Assembly (NCBI GenBank): GCA_964496205.1
Contig: CAZBXV010000008.1
Location: 1 to 62,312, forward strand
Direction: 5' to 3'
From: CAYLHS01 sp964496205
Lineage (GTDB): Bacteria > Actinomycetota > Acidimicrobiia > Spongiisociales > UBA4744
Length of the DNA stretch: 62,312 bases
The translations under genes were made by a program, and so were the position numbers. Positions 25,136 to 33,607 of this stretch are shown here, piece by piece (the stretch's first letter is position 1; the number at the start of each line of letters is the position of its first letter). The notes beneath the pieces are model-generated. The model ran no database searches. It saw only the letters and a list, made by a program, of their open reading frames with translations, and was not told where the DNA came from.

Positions 25136-26257
25136 TCAGTCGTTGATGGTGTAGTTGAGGAGATCGACGATCTTGCGAAGACCGTCATACTCGGAGTCGG
25201 TTGCCGGTTCGATTCCGGTCCAGCCGTAGAAGTCCGAGGACCCGATCGACTGTGCCCAGGCGTCCGTCTGTGAGAAGTTCACCAGAGCCGTCTCGATCTG
25301 TGCACGGACGTCTTGCGGGAAGTCCGGGCCAAACGACAGGGTGTCGTTGGGGATCGGCGGGGAGATCGTGAGGATCTTGACCTTCTGGATGACGTCCGGA
25401 GCGTCGGTACGGATGTTGGCGCGGGCGTCCAGCACTCGCCAGTCACCGCACATCAGCTTGCTGCCATCCTCGGAAGGAGCGCACGAGGACACGAGGTCAT
25501 CCGGAATGTCCGGAGACATGCTCTCGTCCCACGTTCCATCAGGCATGAGCGGCGGGCTGAAGAACGCCGTTCCGAAGTCGGCGGAGCCGTTGTACACGGC
25601 CGTCACGGCCTGGTTGTGGCCGCCTGCTTCGACTTCCTCACCAGGGGTGACGCCCGCCTCGTCGAACATCAGCACCGGCACCATGTAGCCGGAGGTGGAG
25701 GCGGTGTCAGGGTATGCCCACTTCTTGCCGTCGAGATCCGAGAGGTCGTTGTACCCACTGTCGCGCTGCACGAGGACCTCTGACCAGTAGACGGCCCAGC
25801 CGTACCGAACGGCCTTGAAGGCGACGTCCACACCACACCGGTTGCTCGCCAGCACATAGCCGAGACCGGGGATGAAGCCCATCGTGTTGTCGGGCGACGC
25901 GCACATCTCTTCGATGGTGGCCGCATATGACGTCGGAACGGTGACTTCGAAGTTCAGGCCAGTGGCTTGGTTCAGCGCCTGGGCCATGATGTCACCGCCG
26001 GAGACGATCACCTGCGAGTCCACCGATGGAACGAACAGCACCTTGATGGGGTTGTCCGAACTTCCGACCGCTGCCATGGCCTCGGTCGTGGTGGTCATGG
26101 CCTCAGTGGTCGTGGTCATGGCCTCGGTGGTCGTGGTCATCGCTGCTGTAGTCGTTGTTTCTGTTGGAGCTGCCGTCGTGGTGGTTGCACTGGTACCGCA
26201 TGCAGCGGCGACCATGGCAAATACCGCGATGAGCAAGAGGAATCTCCAGCTCTTCAT
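25136..26257 (-). CDS. phnD: PhnD-like phosphonate-binding lipoprotein
   Basis: The 373-aa precursor has a lipoprotein signal peptide (lipobox MVAAAC near residue 20), then a Thr-rich linker with three AMTTTTE repeats to about residue 60. The periplasmic-binding domain follows, with the PhnD-type start IKVLFVPSVDSQVIVSGGDI, then YAATIEEMCA and AYPDTASTSGYMVP. It captures the ligand outside the membrane and delivers it to PhnE. The ATG at 26257 follows AAGGAAGGG. It heads the phnD-phnC-phnE operon. Phosphonate, phosphite or phosphate-ester specificity cannot be told apart here. Confidence 0.92.
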   Translation of the reverse strand: MKSWRFLLLIAVFAMVAAACGTSATTTTAAPTETTTTAAMTTTTEAMTTTTEAMTTTTEAMAAVGSSDNPIKVLFVPSVDSQVIVSGGDIMAQALNQATGLNFEVTVPTSYAATIEEMCASPDNTMGFIPGLGYVLASNRCGVDVAFKAVRYGWAVYWSEVLVQRDSGYNDLSDLDGKKWAYPDTASTSGYMVPVLMFDEAGVTPGEEVEAGGHNQAVTAVYNGSADFGTAFFSPPLMPDGTWDESMSPDIPDDLVSSCAPSEDGSKLMCGDWRVLDARANIRTDAPDVIQKVKILTISPPIPNDTLSFGPDFPQDVRAQIETALVNFSQTDAWAQSIGSSDFYGWTGIEPATDSEYDGLRKIVDLLNYTIND

Positions 26258-26342
26258 TCCGCCCTTCCTTACTCGTAGACGAGTTCCCTGCGCCGCACAC
26301 GCGCGGCGCGTCTTTGATCGTAGTCGAGCCAGGTGTCCCGAT

Positions 26343-26903
26343 CTATTCCGCGAGGCTACGAACAAGGGTCGCGAAATCCTGCCAACCCGAGATGTCCACA
26401 CTTCCGGATACAGGGTCGTTCCAGGGTCTCACAAAGCGACAGACGGTCGCTTCCGGGCGATGGCGTACGAGCGCCTCGACCTGGTGCGGGGCATCGTCGA
26501 GGTACACGTCGCAGTCGACCAGCCACTTGCGTTCGACGATGTGGACTTCCCGGGTCGGGACTCTTCTGTCGGACAGCCACGCAAACGTGTCGTGGACGGC
26601 CCAATCGGGTTTGGAAGTCACGATGACGATCTGGTGGCCTCGTGCCGAGAGCAGGGTGAGGGTTTCGAGCGCTCCCGCGTAGGTGTCGAGGTAGCGGAAG
26701 ATCGACCCTGCGCCGTGGCCGGCTGCCCATTCCCAGAACTCGCCGTTGTGTCGGAAGTGTGTGAGCGTGTGAAGACCGTCCCAGGTCTGCACGGCGTCGA
26801 CTGGCACGGTGCCGTCGAACTCCTGGTTGTACCGGTCGATCCAGCCGGCGTTGAAGTCGGCGACAACTCCATCGAGGTCGATACCGAGGCGGAGGGAGCG
26901 CAT
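26343..26903 (-). CDS. 5'(3')-deoxyribonucleotidase-like HAD hydrolase
   Basis: The 186-aa protein starts with the HAD nucleophile motif GIDLDGVVADFNAGW, followed by motif II IVTSKPDW, a Lys in ERKWLVDCD and the motif III acidic pair DVYLDDAPHQ. This arrangement matches the NT5C-type 5'-nucleotidase group, which dephosphorylates deoxyribonucleoside monophosphates. Homologues of unknown substrate are common. The start at 26903 is set by TACCCT 7 nt upstream; an upstream in-frame ATG at 26954 has no support. It lies 85 bp upstream of phnD on the same strand. Confidence 0.82.
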   Translation of the reverse strand: MRSLRLGIDLDGVVADFNAGWIDRYNQEFDGTVPVDAVQTWDGLHTLTHFRHNGEFWEWAAGHGAGSIFRYLDTYAGALETLTLLSARGHQIVIVTSKPDWAVHDTFAWLSDRRVPTREVHIVERKWLVDCDVYLDDAPHQVEALVRHRPEATVCRFVRPWNDPVSGSVDISGWQDFATLVRSLAE

Positions 26904-26910
26904 GATGGCA

Positions 26911-26916
26911 AGGGTA
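26911..26916 (-). promoter_or_regulatory. -10 box TACCCT, leaderless start
   Basis: TACCCT on the minus strand lies 7 nt before the ATG at 26903, without a Shine-Dalgarno. Confidence 0.5.
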
Positions 26917-26979
26917 GGCGGCTGGGCAGGCTCGGCCCGCCCGCCATCAGTCATCAGTCGTCAGTAGGAGCCGGTGTAG

Positions 26980-27016
26980 GCCCTGCGGTCTCGTGACGTA
27001 TCCGGCCGTCTTCTGG
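26980..27016 (+). repeat. Dispersed repeat B, copy cut by a gap
   Basis: GCCCTGCGGTCTCGTGACG followed by TATCCGGCCGTCTTCTGG matches the repeat B core and runs straight into the N-run at 27017. Short CATCAGT-type iterations lie just upstream at 26944-26965. Confidence 0.5.
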
Positions 27017-27116
27017 NNNNNNNNNNNNNNNNNNNNNNNNNNNNNNNNNNNNNNNNNNNNNNNNNNNNNNNNNNNNNNNNNNNNNNNNNNNNNNNNNNNN
27101 NNNNNNNNNNNNNNNN
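27017..27116. other. Scaffold gap (100 N)
   Basis: The left flank is a repeat B copy and the right flank is three direct repeats of GATCGCT (27117-27137). A misassembly or unresolved repeat is likely. The 27145-side spacer contains no gene. Confidence 0.95.
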
Positions 27117-27145
27117 GATCGCTGATCGCTGATCGCTGTTTGCCC

Positions 27146-28744
27146 CTAGATCGTCTGCACGAGCGACACGATCTCGGGCAATCGGTGGGAGAGGATCTTG
27201 GTCGAGATGAACAGGCCAATACCGTAGATCGTCGCTCCCCAAAGCAGAGATCCCCCAGCTGCAATCCAAGGCGAGAGGTTCTGGCCGAATCCCGCCGTGA
27301 GTGCGAACGCCGATACCGATGGGATGAGCAGGAGCATGATCACGAAGAACGACACCACTTGGGCCCCGATGGAGAGGCACCCTTGTTCTGATGCCTGAGC
27401 GAACATGTCGGTTCCGACGTTCGGGAGTCGCAGCGGAGCAACGACGGACACGATGTTGCCGATCGCGAGCTGGCATGCCACGGCTGTGAGTGCGAGCGGC
27501 GGAATCAAAGGAAGAATCGACCATCGGCCCGAAACCGCGGAGAGAATGATCGAAAGCACGGAAGCCTCGAGGAGGATCGCGGACCCTGTTGCCAGGTTCT
27601 TTCCGAGGATCATGTGTGATGGTTTCGCTGGCAAGGCGAACAGGAACGACGCGGCGTTCCGCTCCCACCCGAACTGGTTGAGCGCGACCGGAAGACCGAT
27701 GAAGACGACAACGAGTGGACCGAGAAGGGGCAGCCAGGGGCTGAGACGGAGCTGCGAGAGCGTTGCGGTTCCCACGACCACCGACGCGACGATCACTCCG
27801 AGGAAGATCACCGCTCCTGTCCACACCATTCGCTCGCGTGGATCTCGGAAGTAGAAGCGCAGCTCCTTTCGAGCGACGAGCAGTGGTGTCGACCATCCCG
27901 GCAGGCGGGCGAGTCCGTGTCCATTCCTGCGGATGGCCGTGGTCACCGTGACCTCCGGAAGCGTTGTCAACCGATCGATGATGACGCTCCATCCCGCTGC
28001 GATCAGGACGATCCACCCTGCGGCAACTGCGATCGACACAGCGGTCCCGCCCACGTTCCCACTGCCGGCCTCAGCGATTGCGCGTTGGGCCGCAACGGGC
28101 GGAAGCCATCTGCCGGCCGTTGACAACGGGTGGGAGAGGAGGGCGCCGGCGAGGCCGTGACGTTGTACCGCATGATCAATGATCTGCTGAAGTCCGAACC
28201 CTGCAACACCAAGCGATCCAACGAGCAGCATGGCGAGATCTCGTCCGCGCCGACCTCGAAGGATTCTGGTGACGAGCCCCGAGAAGGCTCGTCCACTGAT
28301 GATCATCAGAAGGAGAAGCTCGAGGGCGCCGGCGACGGCCCAAAGAGAGGACGGTGCGAAGAGTCGAACATCCGCGACGAGAAGTACGACAGGGATGAAG
28401 AGCGTCGGTGTGATCAACGCAGCCGCCGTGAGCCCGATCATCAGTCGCCCTCTGGTAATGGGGGCGAGCGAGAAGCGAGCCGGATCGAGCGTCTCGTCGA
28501 GGGGAAACAGCAACACGGGCAGCGTGGTCCATCCCAGCCATCCGAGCAGGGCTGCCCAATAGCCGTACTCGATGCGCGCCTGCGCGGGCAGCGAGAGCGC
28601 GGTTGCAGTGAAGTGATCCGAAAGCCAGAACGACGCCCACACGATGAGAATCAGGACGAGGGGGAACCCGACGCTCCGCTGGCGGTCACGCCGCAGACCG
28701 TTGACGAGGAGACGCCACTTCAACCAGACGAGTCTGTGAGCCAT
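27146..28744 (-). CDS. ABC-2-type exporter permease
   Basis: The 532-aa membrane protein has about 12 hydrophobic segments in two blocks, joined by a cytosolic region with LPGWSTPLLVARKELRFYFRDPRERM. It starts at ATG 28744 behind AAGGGTTGGG and overlaps the end of the upstream ATPase gene by 25 bp. This tight coupling and the gene order identify it as the membrane half of an ABC exporter. The cargo is unknown. The ATPase partner has features of the CcmA/multidrug type. No close named family is recognisable. Confidence 0.8.
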   Translation of the reverse strand: MAHRLVWLKWRLLVNGLRRDRQRSVGFPLVLILIVWASFWLSDHFTATALSLPAQARIEYGYWAALLGWLGWTTLPVLLFPLDETLDPARFSLAPITRGRLMIGLTAAALITPTLFIPVVLLVADVRLFAPSSLWAVAGALELLLLMIISGRAFSGLVTRILRGRRGRDLAMLLVGSLGVAGFGLQQIIDHAVQRHGLAGALLSHPLSTAGRWLPPVAAQRAIAEAGSGNVGGTAVSIAVAAGWIVLIAAGWSVIIDRLTTLPEVTVTTAIRRNGHGLARLPGWSTPLLVARKELRFYFRDPRERMVWTGAVIFLGVIVASVVVGTATLSQLRLSPWLPLLGPLVVVFIGLPVALNQFGWERNAASFLFALPAKPSHMILGKNLATGSAILLEASVLSIILSAVSGRWSILPLIPPLALTAVACQLAIGNIVSVVAPLRLPNVGTDMFAQASEQGCLSIGAQVVSFFVIMLLLIPSVSAFALTAGFGQNLSPWIAAGGSLLWGATIYGIGLFISTKILSHRLPEIVSLVQTI

Positions 28745-29517
28745 CCCAACCCTTCGCCGACGTCCTGGGCTCCAACTGCGCTCATGAACGCGTCTTCCAT
28801 CGAGCCGTGCTGCTGCTTGAGGTCCGGCGGCGTCGATTCGGCGACGAGTCTTCCCCTCAGCATGATGCCTACCCGGGTGCACAAGCGCTCGACCAGATCC
28901 ATCACATGGGACGAGAACACGACCGTCGCGCCTTGTGTCGTGTATGACTGGAGAAGGCGTCGAATCAGCCGCGCCGACACGGGGTCGACGCCCTCGAACG
29001 GCTCGTCGAGGAACAGGACGGGGGGCGCGTGAATGACCGCGGCGGCGAGGGCCAGCTTCTTGCGCATACCTCTGGAGTAGTCCGCGACGAGGACAGAGGC
29101 AGCATCCTCGAGATCGAGAAGATGGAGGAGTTCGTCCCTCCGGTCTTTCGTGTCGCGTTTCGACAATCGGTGAATCGCGCCGGTGAAGTCGAGCAGCTCC
29201 GAGCCGGTCAGGCGGTCATAGAGGTTGAACTCCTCAGGGAGCACCCCTACCCGCTTCTTGACCTCGATGGGCTGCCGCCAGGTGTCGTACGTGCCGATGC
29301 CGGCGGCTCCTTCGGTTGGCCGTAGCAGTCCCACGATCATCTTGATGGTGGTGGTTTTCCCTGCGCCGTTGGGACCGAGCAGCCCATAGAACTCACCTGG
29401 CTGAATCGACAGGCTTACACCGTCGACGGCGGTCTTCTTGCCAAACCGGCGGACGAGCCCGCGGGCCCAGACCGCGGGCGGCTCATCTGATTCGATCGCG
29501 ATGTGAGGTATGTCCAC
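28720..29517 (-). CDS. ABC exporter ATP-binding protein
   Basis: The 265-aa ATPase has Walker A GPNGAGKTTT, the Q-loop region GVLPEEFNLYDRLTG, a divergent signature (YSRGMRKKLALA), Walker B PVLFLDEPFEGVDP and the H-loop SSHVMDL. The EExNLYDxLT pattern is typical of ABC-2 exporters of the CcmA/drug-resistance type. It is the first gene of a two-gene operon with the permease. It is divergent from dnaX, with 116 bp between the starts. Confidence 0.93.
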   Translation of the reverse strand: MDIPHIAIESDEPPAVWARGLVRRFGKKTAVDGVSLSIQPGEFYGLLGPNGAGKTTTIKMIVGLLRPTEGAAGIGTYDTWRQPIEVKKRVGVLPEEFNLYDRLTGSELLDFTGAIHRLSKRDTKDRRDELLHLLDLEDAASVLVADYSRGMRKKLALAAAVIHAPPVLFLDEPFEGVDPVSARLIRRLLQSYTTQGATVVFSSHVMDLVERLCTRVGIMLRGRLVAESTPPDLKQQHGSMEDAFMSAVGAQDVGEGLGWLTDSSG

Positions 29518-29619
29518 GGAACTCCTGTTGTGCGCGCGGCTCGTGCGCAGCTACCCAGCGTATCGGCTCGCGAAGCTTCCGACTTGAAACCGACTCCGAA
29601 CGCTGTCATCGCGCCCCGC

Positions 29620-29625
29620 TACTAT
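29620..29625 (+). promoter_or_regulatory. -10 box TACTAT, leaderless GTG start of dnaX
   Basis: TACTAT lies 8 nt before the GTG at 29634 with no Shine-Dalgarno between. Confidence 0.5.
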
Positions 29626-29633
29626 CGCTTCCA

Positions 29634-31412
29634 GTGGAGTACCAGGCCATCTATCGGACCTACCGCCCCCAACGCTTCTCGGAGATCATCGGCCAGGATC
29701 ATGTGACCGAGACGCTTGCGAGAGAGGTGACAGAGGGTCGAGTCGCGCACGCGTATCTCTTCGCAGGACCCCGAGGAACGGGAAAGACGACCACAGCGCG
29801 GGTACTGGCCAAGGCGCTCAACTGCCCCGACAGATCTGATGCAGGTGAACCCTGCAGCGTGTGCGAGTCGTGTGTGGCGATCGCCGACGGTTCGTCACTG
29901 GATGTGATCGAACTGGATGCGGCTTCACACAACAGCGTCGAGGACATCAGAGAGATGCGTGTGAGTGTGTCGACCGTCGCGTGGGGTGGAGGGGCGAAGC
30001 GGGTGTTCATCCTCGATGAAGCACACATGCTGTCGAAGGCAGCGGGCAATGCGCTGCTCAAGACGCTCGAAGAACCTCCCGAGCATGTCCATTTCGTACT
30101 CGCGACGACCGAGCCGTACAAGCTGTTGGACACGATTCGAAGCCGCACCCAACGGTTTGACTTCCGGCAGGTTCCTGTCGAGATCCTTGCCAAGGAGCTC
30201 CGCAGGATCGGCGACGCAGAAGGATACGAATCCGACGATCTCGCGTTGACCACCGTTGCCCGCAGGGCAAACGGATCGGTGAGGGACGCGCTGAGTCTCC
30301 TCGAACAGGTTGCCGCACTGGGCCAGAAAAGAGTCACCGTGGCCGGCGTCAGTCGCGCGCTAGGTCTTGCGGAGAGCGAAGTATTCGCACGTCTCGCGAC
30401 TTCGATTGTCGACCGCGACGCGAAGTCTGCGATGGAGCTGGTGGCCGAGATGTCATCGCAAGGGGTCGACCTTCGAAGATTCGTCGCCGAGGCAATTGCG
30501 TTCTTCCGGGGAGTGTTCCTCGTTCACTATGCCCCCAACCTGGCTGAGGTCGTGGACGAGCCCGAGTCGGTGTTCGACACCTGGCGGTCGGCCGCGACCT
30601 CCCTGCCGCCGGCCGAGGTGTTGCGAGCGGTCGACCAACTTGGCGATGCGCTCGTACTCCTTCGGGAGGGGAGAGAAGAGCGCCTGATGGTGGAACTGGC
30701 TCTGCTCAAACTCACCCGTCCTGAGGTGTCGGCAGACGTCGGTTCCGTCGCGGTTCGCCTGGACAAGGTCGAGCAGACATTACGCCGCATGGCGCAAGAC
30801 CCACGTCCGCCGGTTGAAGCCCGTACCAAAGTGGCGGCGAAGGAGACCCATGAGGTTGGCGGTGAGCCCGCCGTCCCCAAGAAAGCCGACGAGTCCGCCG
30901 CCCCCGAGAAGTCGGACAAGCGGAGACGGCCGGCCAAGGAGCCAAAGCCGGCGGAACCGACGGACGAACCGGAACCGCCGGCGGAGCCATCCGCTGGCGA
31001 AGAACCTCCGATTGAGGGGTTGACGATCGACGCCTTCGAGTCGGTGTGGCCTGCGCTGGTCGGTTCCGTTCGGGACGAGCTGGGTCCGAGGCGCCTCGCC
31101 ATGTTCCGAGAGGCGAGTCCCGGTCACGTCGAAGGCTCCACCGTCGTACTCGTGATCCCGGAACACTTGGCGTTCCATCTTGCCCAGATCAACGCCGACC
31201 CGGAGGTGTCTCGTATCGTGGCAGGCCGTGCTTCCGAGCTGCTTGGTGGATCGGTCGACATCGTGTTTCGATCGGCCGCTGCTCCTGCACGAGAGCCCGA
31301 AGAGATGCGGGCCCCCGACAAGGACGATCTTCCGGAAGGCTCTCCTGAAACCGACCCGGCCGCCTTGGTGGAGGGTCTGCTCGGTGGACAGGTGATCGAG
31401 GACCTCCCCTGA
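29634..31412 (+). CDS. dnaX: DNA polymerase III subunit gamma/tau
   Basis: The 592-aa clamp-loader subunit starts at GTG 29634. The AAA+ module shows Walker A GPRGTGKTTTAR, the zinc-binding Cys cluster CPDRSDAGEPCSVCESC, Walker B VFILDEAH, the SRC-like segment RSRTQRFDFRQ, and the sensor 2 region NGSVRDALSLLEQ. A long Pro/Glu/Lys-rich linker (about 390-460) separates it from the C-terminal tau-like domain. I see no programmed frameshift signal, so a separate gamma form is not indicated. It heads the conserved dnaX-ybaB-recR cluster. Confidence 0.97.
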   Translation: MEYQAIYRTYRPQRFSEIIGQDHVTETLAREVTEGRVAHAYLFAGPRGTGKTTTARVLAKALNCPDRSDAGEPCSVCESCVAIADGSSLDVIELDAASHNSVEDIREMRVSVSTVAWGGGAKRVFILDEAHMLSKAAGNALLKTLEEPPEHVHFVLATTEPYKLLDTIRSRTQRFDFRQVPVEILAKELRRIGDAEGYESDDLALTTVARRANGSVRDALSLLEQVAALGQKRVTVAGVSRALGLAESEVFARLATSIVDRDAKSAMELVAEMSSQGVDLRRFVAEAIAFFRGVFLVHYAPNLAEVVDEPESVFDTWRSAATSLPPAEVLRAVDQLGDALVLLREGREERLMVELALLKLTRPEVSADVGSVAVRLDKVEQTLRRMAQDPRPPVEARTKVAAKETHEVGGEPAVPKKADESAAPEKSDKRRRPAKEPKPAEPTDEPEPPAEPSAGEEPPIEGLTIDAFESVWPALVGSVRDELGPRRLAMFREASPGHVEGSTVVLVIPEHLAFHLAQINADPEVSRIVAGRASELLGGSVDIVFRSAAAPAREPEEMRAPDKDDLPEGSPETDPAALVEGLLGGQVIEDLP

Positions 31413-31418
31413 TACCCT
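31413..31418 (+). promoter_or_regulatory. -10 box TACCCT overlapping the dnaX end
   Basis: TACCCT directly follows the dnaX stop codon TGA and lies 7 nt before the ATG at 31426. It may give ybaB-recR its own leaderless transcript inside the operon. Confidence 0.45.
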
Positions 31419-31425
31419 GGTGCGC

Positions 31426-31749
31426 ATGGGAATGCGACCACAGGACATGCGCAAGCTGATGCAGCAGGCGCAGCAGATGCAAGAACAAATGGCCCAGGTT
31501 CAGCAGCGCCTCAGCGAGGCCGAATTCGAGGGCACTTCAGGCGGGGGAGTCGTGAAGGCGAAGGTCACCGGCGGAGGCTCTGTCGTGTCGGTCGCCATCG
31601 ATCCGGACGTCATCGATCCGGACGACGCGGAGATGCTCGGCGATCTGGTCGTCGCAGCGGTCAATCAGGCACTGGAGGCCGCTTCTGCGGCAGCTCAGGA
31701 ACAGATGGGTGGAGTGACCGGAGGTGCGCTCGGGGGTCTGTTCGGCTGA
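31426..31749 (+). CDS. ybaB: YbaB/EbfC-family nucleoid-associated protein
   Basis: The 107-aa protein has the family pattern: a Met/Gln-rich N-terminal helix (KLMQQAQQMQEQMAQVQQ), the core VKAKVTGGGSVVSVAIDP, and a Gly-rich C-terminus. YbaB dimers bind DNA and are encoded between dnaX and recR in many bacteria, as here. The ATG at 31426 was preferred over the GTG at 31420 because of the box at 31413. Its stop overlaps the recR start by 1 bp. Confidence 0.95.
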   Translation: MGMRPQDMRKLMQQAQQMQEQMAQVQQRLSEAEFEGTSGGGVVKAKVTGGGSVVSVAIDPDVIDPDDAEMLGDLVVAAVNQALEAASAAAQEQMGGVTGGALGGLFG

Positions 31750-32345
31750 TGTTCGCCGGCCCCATCCAGCGTGTGATCGACGAACTCTCCCGTCTCCCGG
31801 GCGTCGGGCAAAAGTCGGCGCAGCGTCTCGCGTTTCATCTCCTCATGACCGAAGAAGCCGATGCCGGCAGACTCGCCCAAGCGATCCTCGACATGAAAGC
31901 CCAGGTCCACTCGTGTGAGCGATGCTTCAACGTAGCCGCCGGTACCGAGTGCGCCATCTGTCTCGACCCCAAACGGGACCACACGGTGGTGTGCGTCGTC
32001 GAACGTCCCCAGGACATCGTCGTTATCGAACGTACTCAAGAATTCAAAGGCCGCTACCACGTGCTCGGAGGTGCGCTGTCGCCCATCACCGGGATCGGCG
32101 CGTCTCAGCTTCATATCGCCGAGCTCCTCGAACGGGTGCCGGCCGAAGGCATCGAAGAGGTGATCGTTGCCACGAACCCGACCGTAGAGGGTGACACCAC
32201 TGCGATGTACCTCGCGCGGGAATTGGGAGACCTCTCAGTTCGTGTGACTCGCCTCGCGAGTGGCCTTCCTGTCGGAGGAGATCTCGACTACGCGGACGAG
32301 ATCACGCTCGGCCGGGCCCTCGCGGGACGTCGCGAGATCCATTGA
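31749..32345 (+). CDS. recR: Recombination mediator RecR
   Basis: The 198-aa protein has the normal length and domains: helix-hairpin-helix LSRLPGVGQKSAQRLAFHLL, a four-Cys zinc finger (CERCFNVAAGTECAIC), and a Toprim domain with VVERPQDIVVIE and the catalytic-like segment ATNPTVEGDTTAMYL. RecR works with RecF/RecO to load RecA at gaps. The start overlaps the ybaB stop (TGATG), showing translational coupling. Confidence 0.97.
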   Translation: MFAGPIQRVIDELSRLPGVGQKSAQRLAFHLLMTEEADAGRLAQAILDMKAQVHSCERCFNVAAGTECAICLDPKRDHTVVCVVERPQDIVVIERTQEFKGRYHVLGGALSPITGIGASQLHIAELLERVPAEGIEEVIVATNPTVEGDTTAMYLARELGDLSVRVTRLASGLPVGGDLDYADEITLGRALAGRREIH

Positions 32346-32507
32346 ACTGGGCGCGTCCCGGCGGTCCGCGACGGACCATCCGGCTCCGTCCGATGCGCCG
32401 AATACCTCGCAAAGCATTACAAAACGGGTAGATTCTCGATGTCGCCGGACGCGGCGACCAGATGTACCAGCGCCGGGAACGACCGGTGCGTGAGCGAGGG
32501 AGATCTC

Positions 32508-32801
32508 GTGAACAAGAAAGAGATGGCCGAGAAGCTGGCAAAGAAGACCGGCCTCACGAAGACGAAGGCAGCCGAAGTGGTGGAGGAGATCTTCTCCTCG
32601 AAGCCGGGCGAAGGCATTATCGCCGTCGAGCTCGACGCCGGCCGCAAAGTGGAGATCGCCGGATTCGGCAAGTTCGGTACCCGCAGCCGCGCAGCCCGCA
32701 AGGGACGCAACCCCGCCACCGGTGAAGAAATCACAATCGCCGCGACCAAGTACGCCTTCTTCAAGCCGGCAACCGGTCTTCGCCGTCGCGTCGCCGAGTA
32801 A
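32508..32801 (+). CDS. hup: HU-family DNA-binding protein
   Basis: The 97-aa product starts at GTG 32508 behind GAGGGAG. It shows the HU helical N-terminus (KKEMAEKLAKKTGLTKTKAAE) and the beta-arm DNA-binding signature GFGKFGTRSRAARKGRNPATGE. HU bends and compacts DNA. It has no long Lys/Ala-rich C-terminal tail like that of mycobacterial HupB. An AT-rich stretch with TAGATT at about 32430 is a possible promoter for the 5' leader of roughly 70 nt. The next gene begins 10 bp after its stop. Confidence 0.95.
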   Translation: MNKKEMAEKLAKKTGLTKTKAAEVVEEIFSSKPGEGIIAVELDAGRKVEIAGFGKFGTRSRAARKGRNPATGEEITIAATKYAFFKPATGLRRRVAE

Positions 32802-32811
32802 TCAAACCGCG

Positions 32812-33453
32812 ATGCATGTCGTCTGGGATTGGAACGGCACCCTTCTCGACGACCTCGATCAGATCGTTGCTGCCGTCAACGTCACGCTCGGAGAACGAGG
32901 AAAACCGCCTATCTCCGTGAGTCAGTACGGGGCGCACTACCAGCGCCCCGTACAGCGTTTTTGGGAGTCGATTCTCGACAGATCCGTGAGCGACACCGAG
33001 TGGCAGGAGGTCGACGAGAGCTTCCATCGCGCCTACCGCGATCTGCTTCCCACCATTGCGCTCGCTCCCGACGCACGGGATGCCCTCGAAGCCGTGAAGG
33101 AGGCCGGGCATACGCAGTCGCTGCTCTCGATGCTGATCCATGACGACCTCGTCGCAATGGCGGCCGAGTTCGACATCGCTAGGTTCATGACCCATGTGGA
33201 CGGGCTCCGAGGCGTCCGCGGTGCTCGCAAGCAGGACTCGCTGTTGCAGCATCTTCGGAAGCTGGAGATGTCGGGCGAGCACGTGCTCATGATTGGTGAC
33301 GCGATCGATGACGCCGATGCCGCCAAAGCCACGGGAACGATGTGCGTCATGTACGACCGTGGTGTCTTCCCCCGCGAACAGATCGAACGAACCGGCGTCC
33401 CGACAGCCGGCACACTCATGGACGCGCTACGCGCAGGGGGAGCGATCTGGTGA
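32812..33453 (+). CDS. HAD-family hydrolase (phosphoglycolate phosphatase-like)
   Basis: The 213-aa protein has motif I WDWNGTLLDD, in which Asn replaces the more common Asp or Gly of DxDGT, motif II LLSML, a Lys in GARKQDS, and motif IV GDAIDDADAA. A helical cap lies between motifs I and II. The WNGT variant is known in phosphoglycolate-phosphatase-like HADs, but the substrate is not identifiable. The gene lies 10 bp after HU and may be co-transcribed with it. Confidence 0.88.
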   Translation: MHVVWDWNGTLLDDLDQIVAAVNVTLGERGKPPISVSQYGAHYQRPVQRFWESILDRSVSDTEWQEVDESFHRAYRDLLPTIALAPDARDALEAVKEAGHTQSLLSMLIHDDLVAMAAEFDIARFMTHVDGLRGVRGARKQDSLLQHLRKLEMSGEHVLMIGDAIDDADAAKATGTMCVMYDRGVFPREQIERTGVPTAGTLMDALRAGGAIW

Positions 33454-33528
33454 TGCGCCAGGGAGTCGTTGCCTGCGATAGTGGCTACGGGCTGTAGCTC
33501 CGAGCACACCGAAGCGTGAACGTCTCGC

Positions 33529-33601
33529 GGGCAGGCACCGGGTCGCCACCCGGTCAATCAATACCGGAACCTCGGGTGCGGGGAGAGGCTGTCGCCTGCC
33601 C
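33529..33601. other. Structured convergent spacer, possible bidirectional terminator
   Basis: GGGCAGGC (33529-33536) pairs with GCCTGCCC (33594-33601), enclosing a perfect internal hairpin ACCGGGT-CGCC-ACCCGGT (33537-33554) and a CCGG/CTCGG element. It lies between two convergent stops. It is most simply a bidirectional terminator; a small structured RNA is possible, but I match it to no known RNA family. Confidence 0.4.
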
Positions 33602-33607
33602 CGGGGT

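Noticed and set aside
33481..33601. SRP RNA, tRNA or tmRNA in the convergent spacer
   Set aside because: No GGAAG-type SRP loop, no tRNA T arm and no tmRNA ends are visible.
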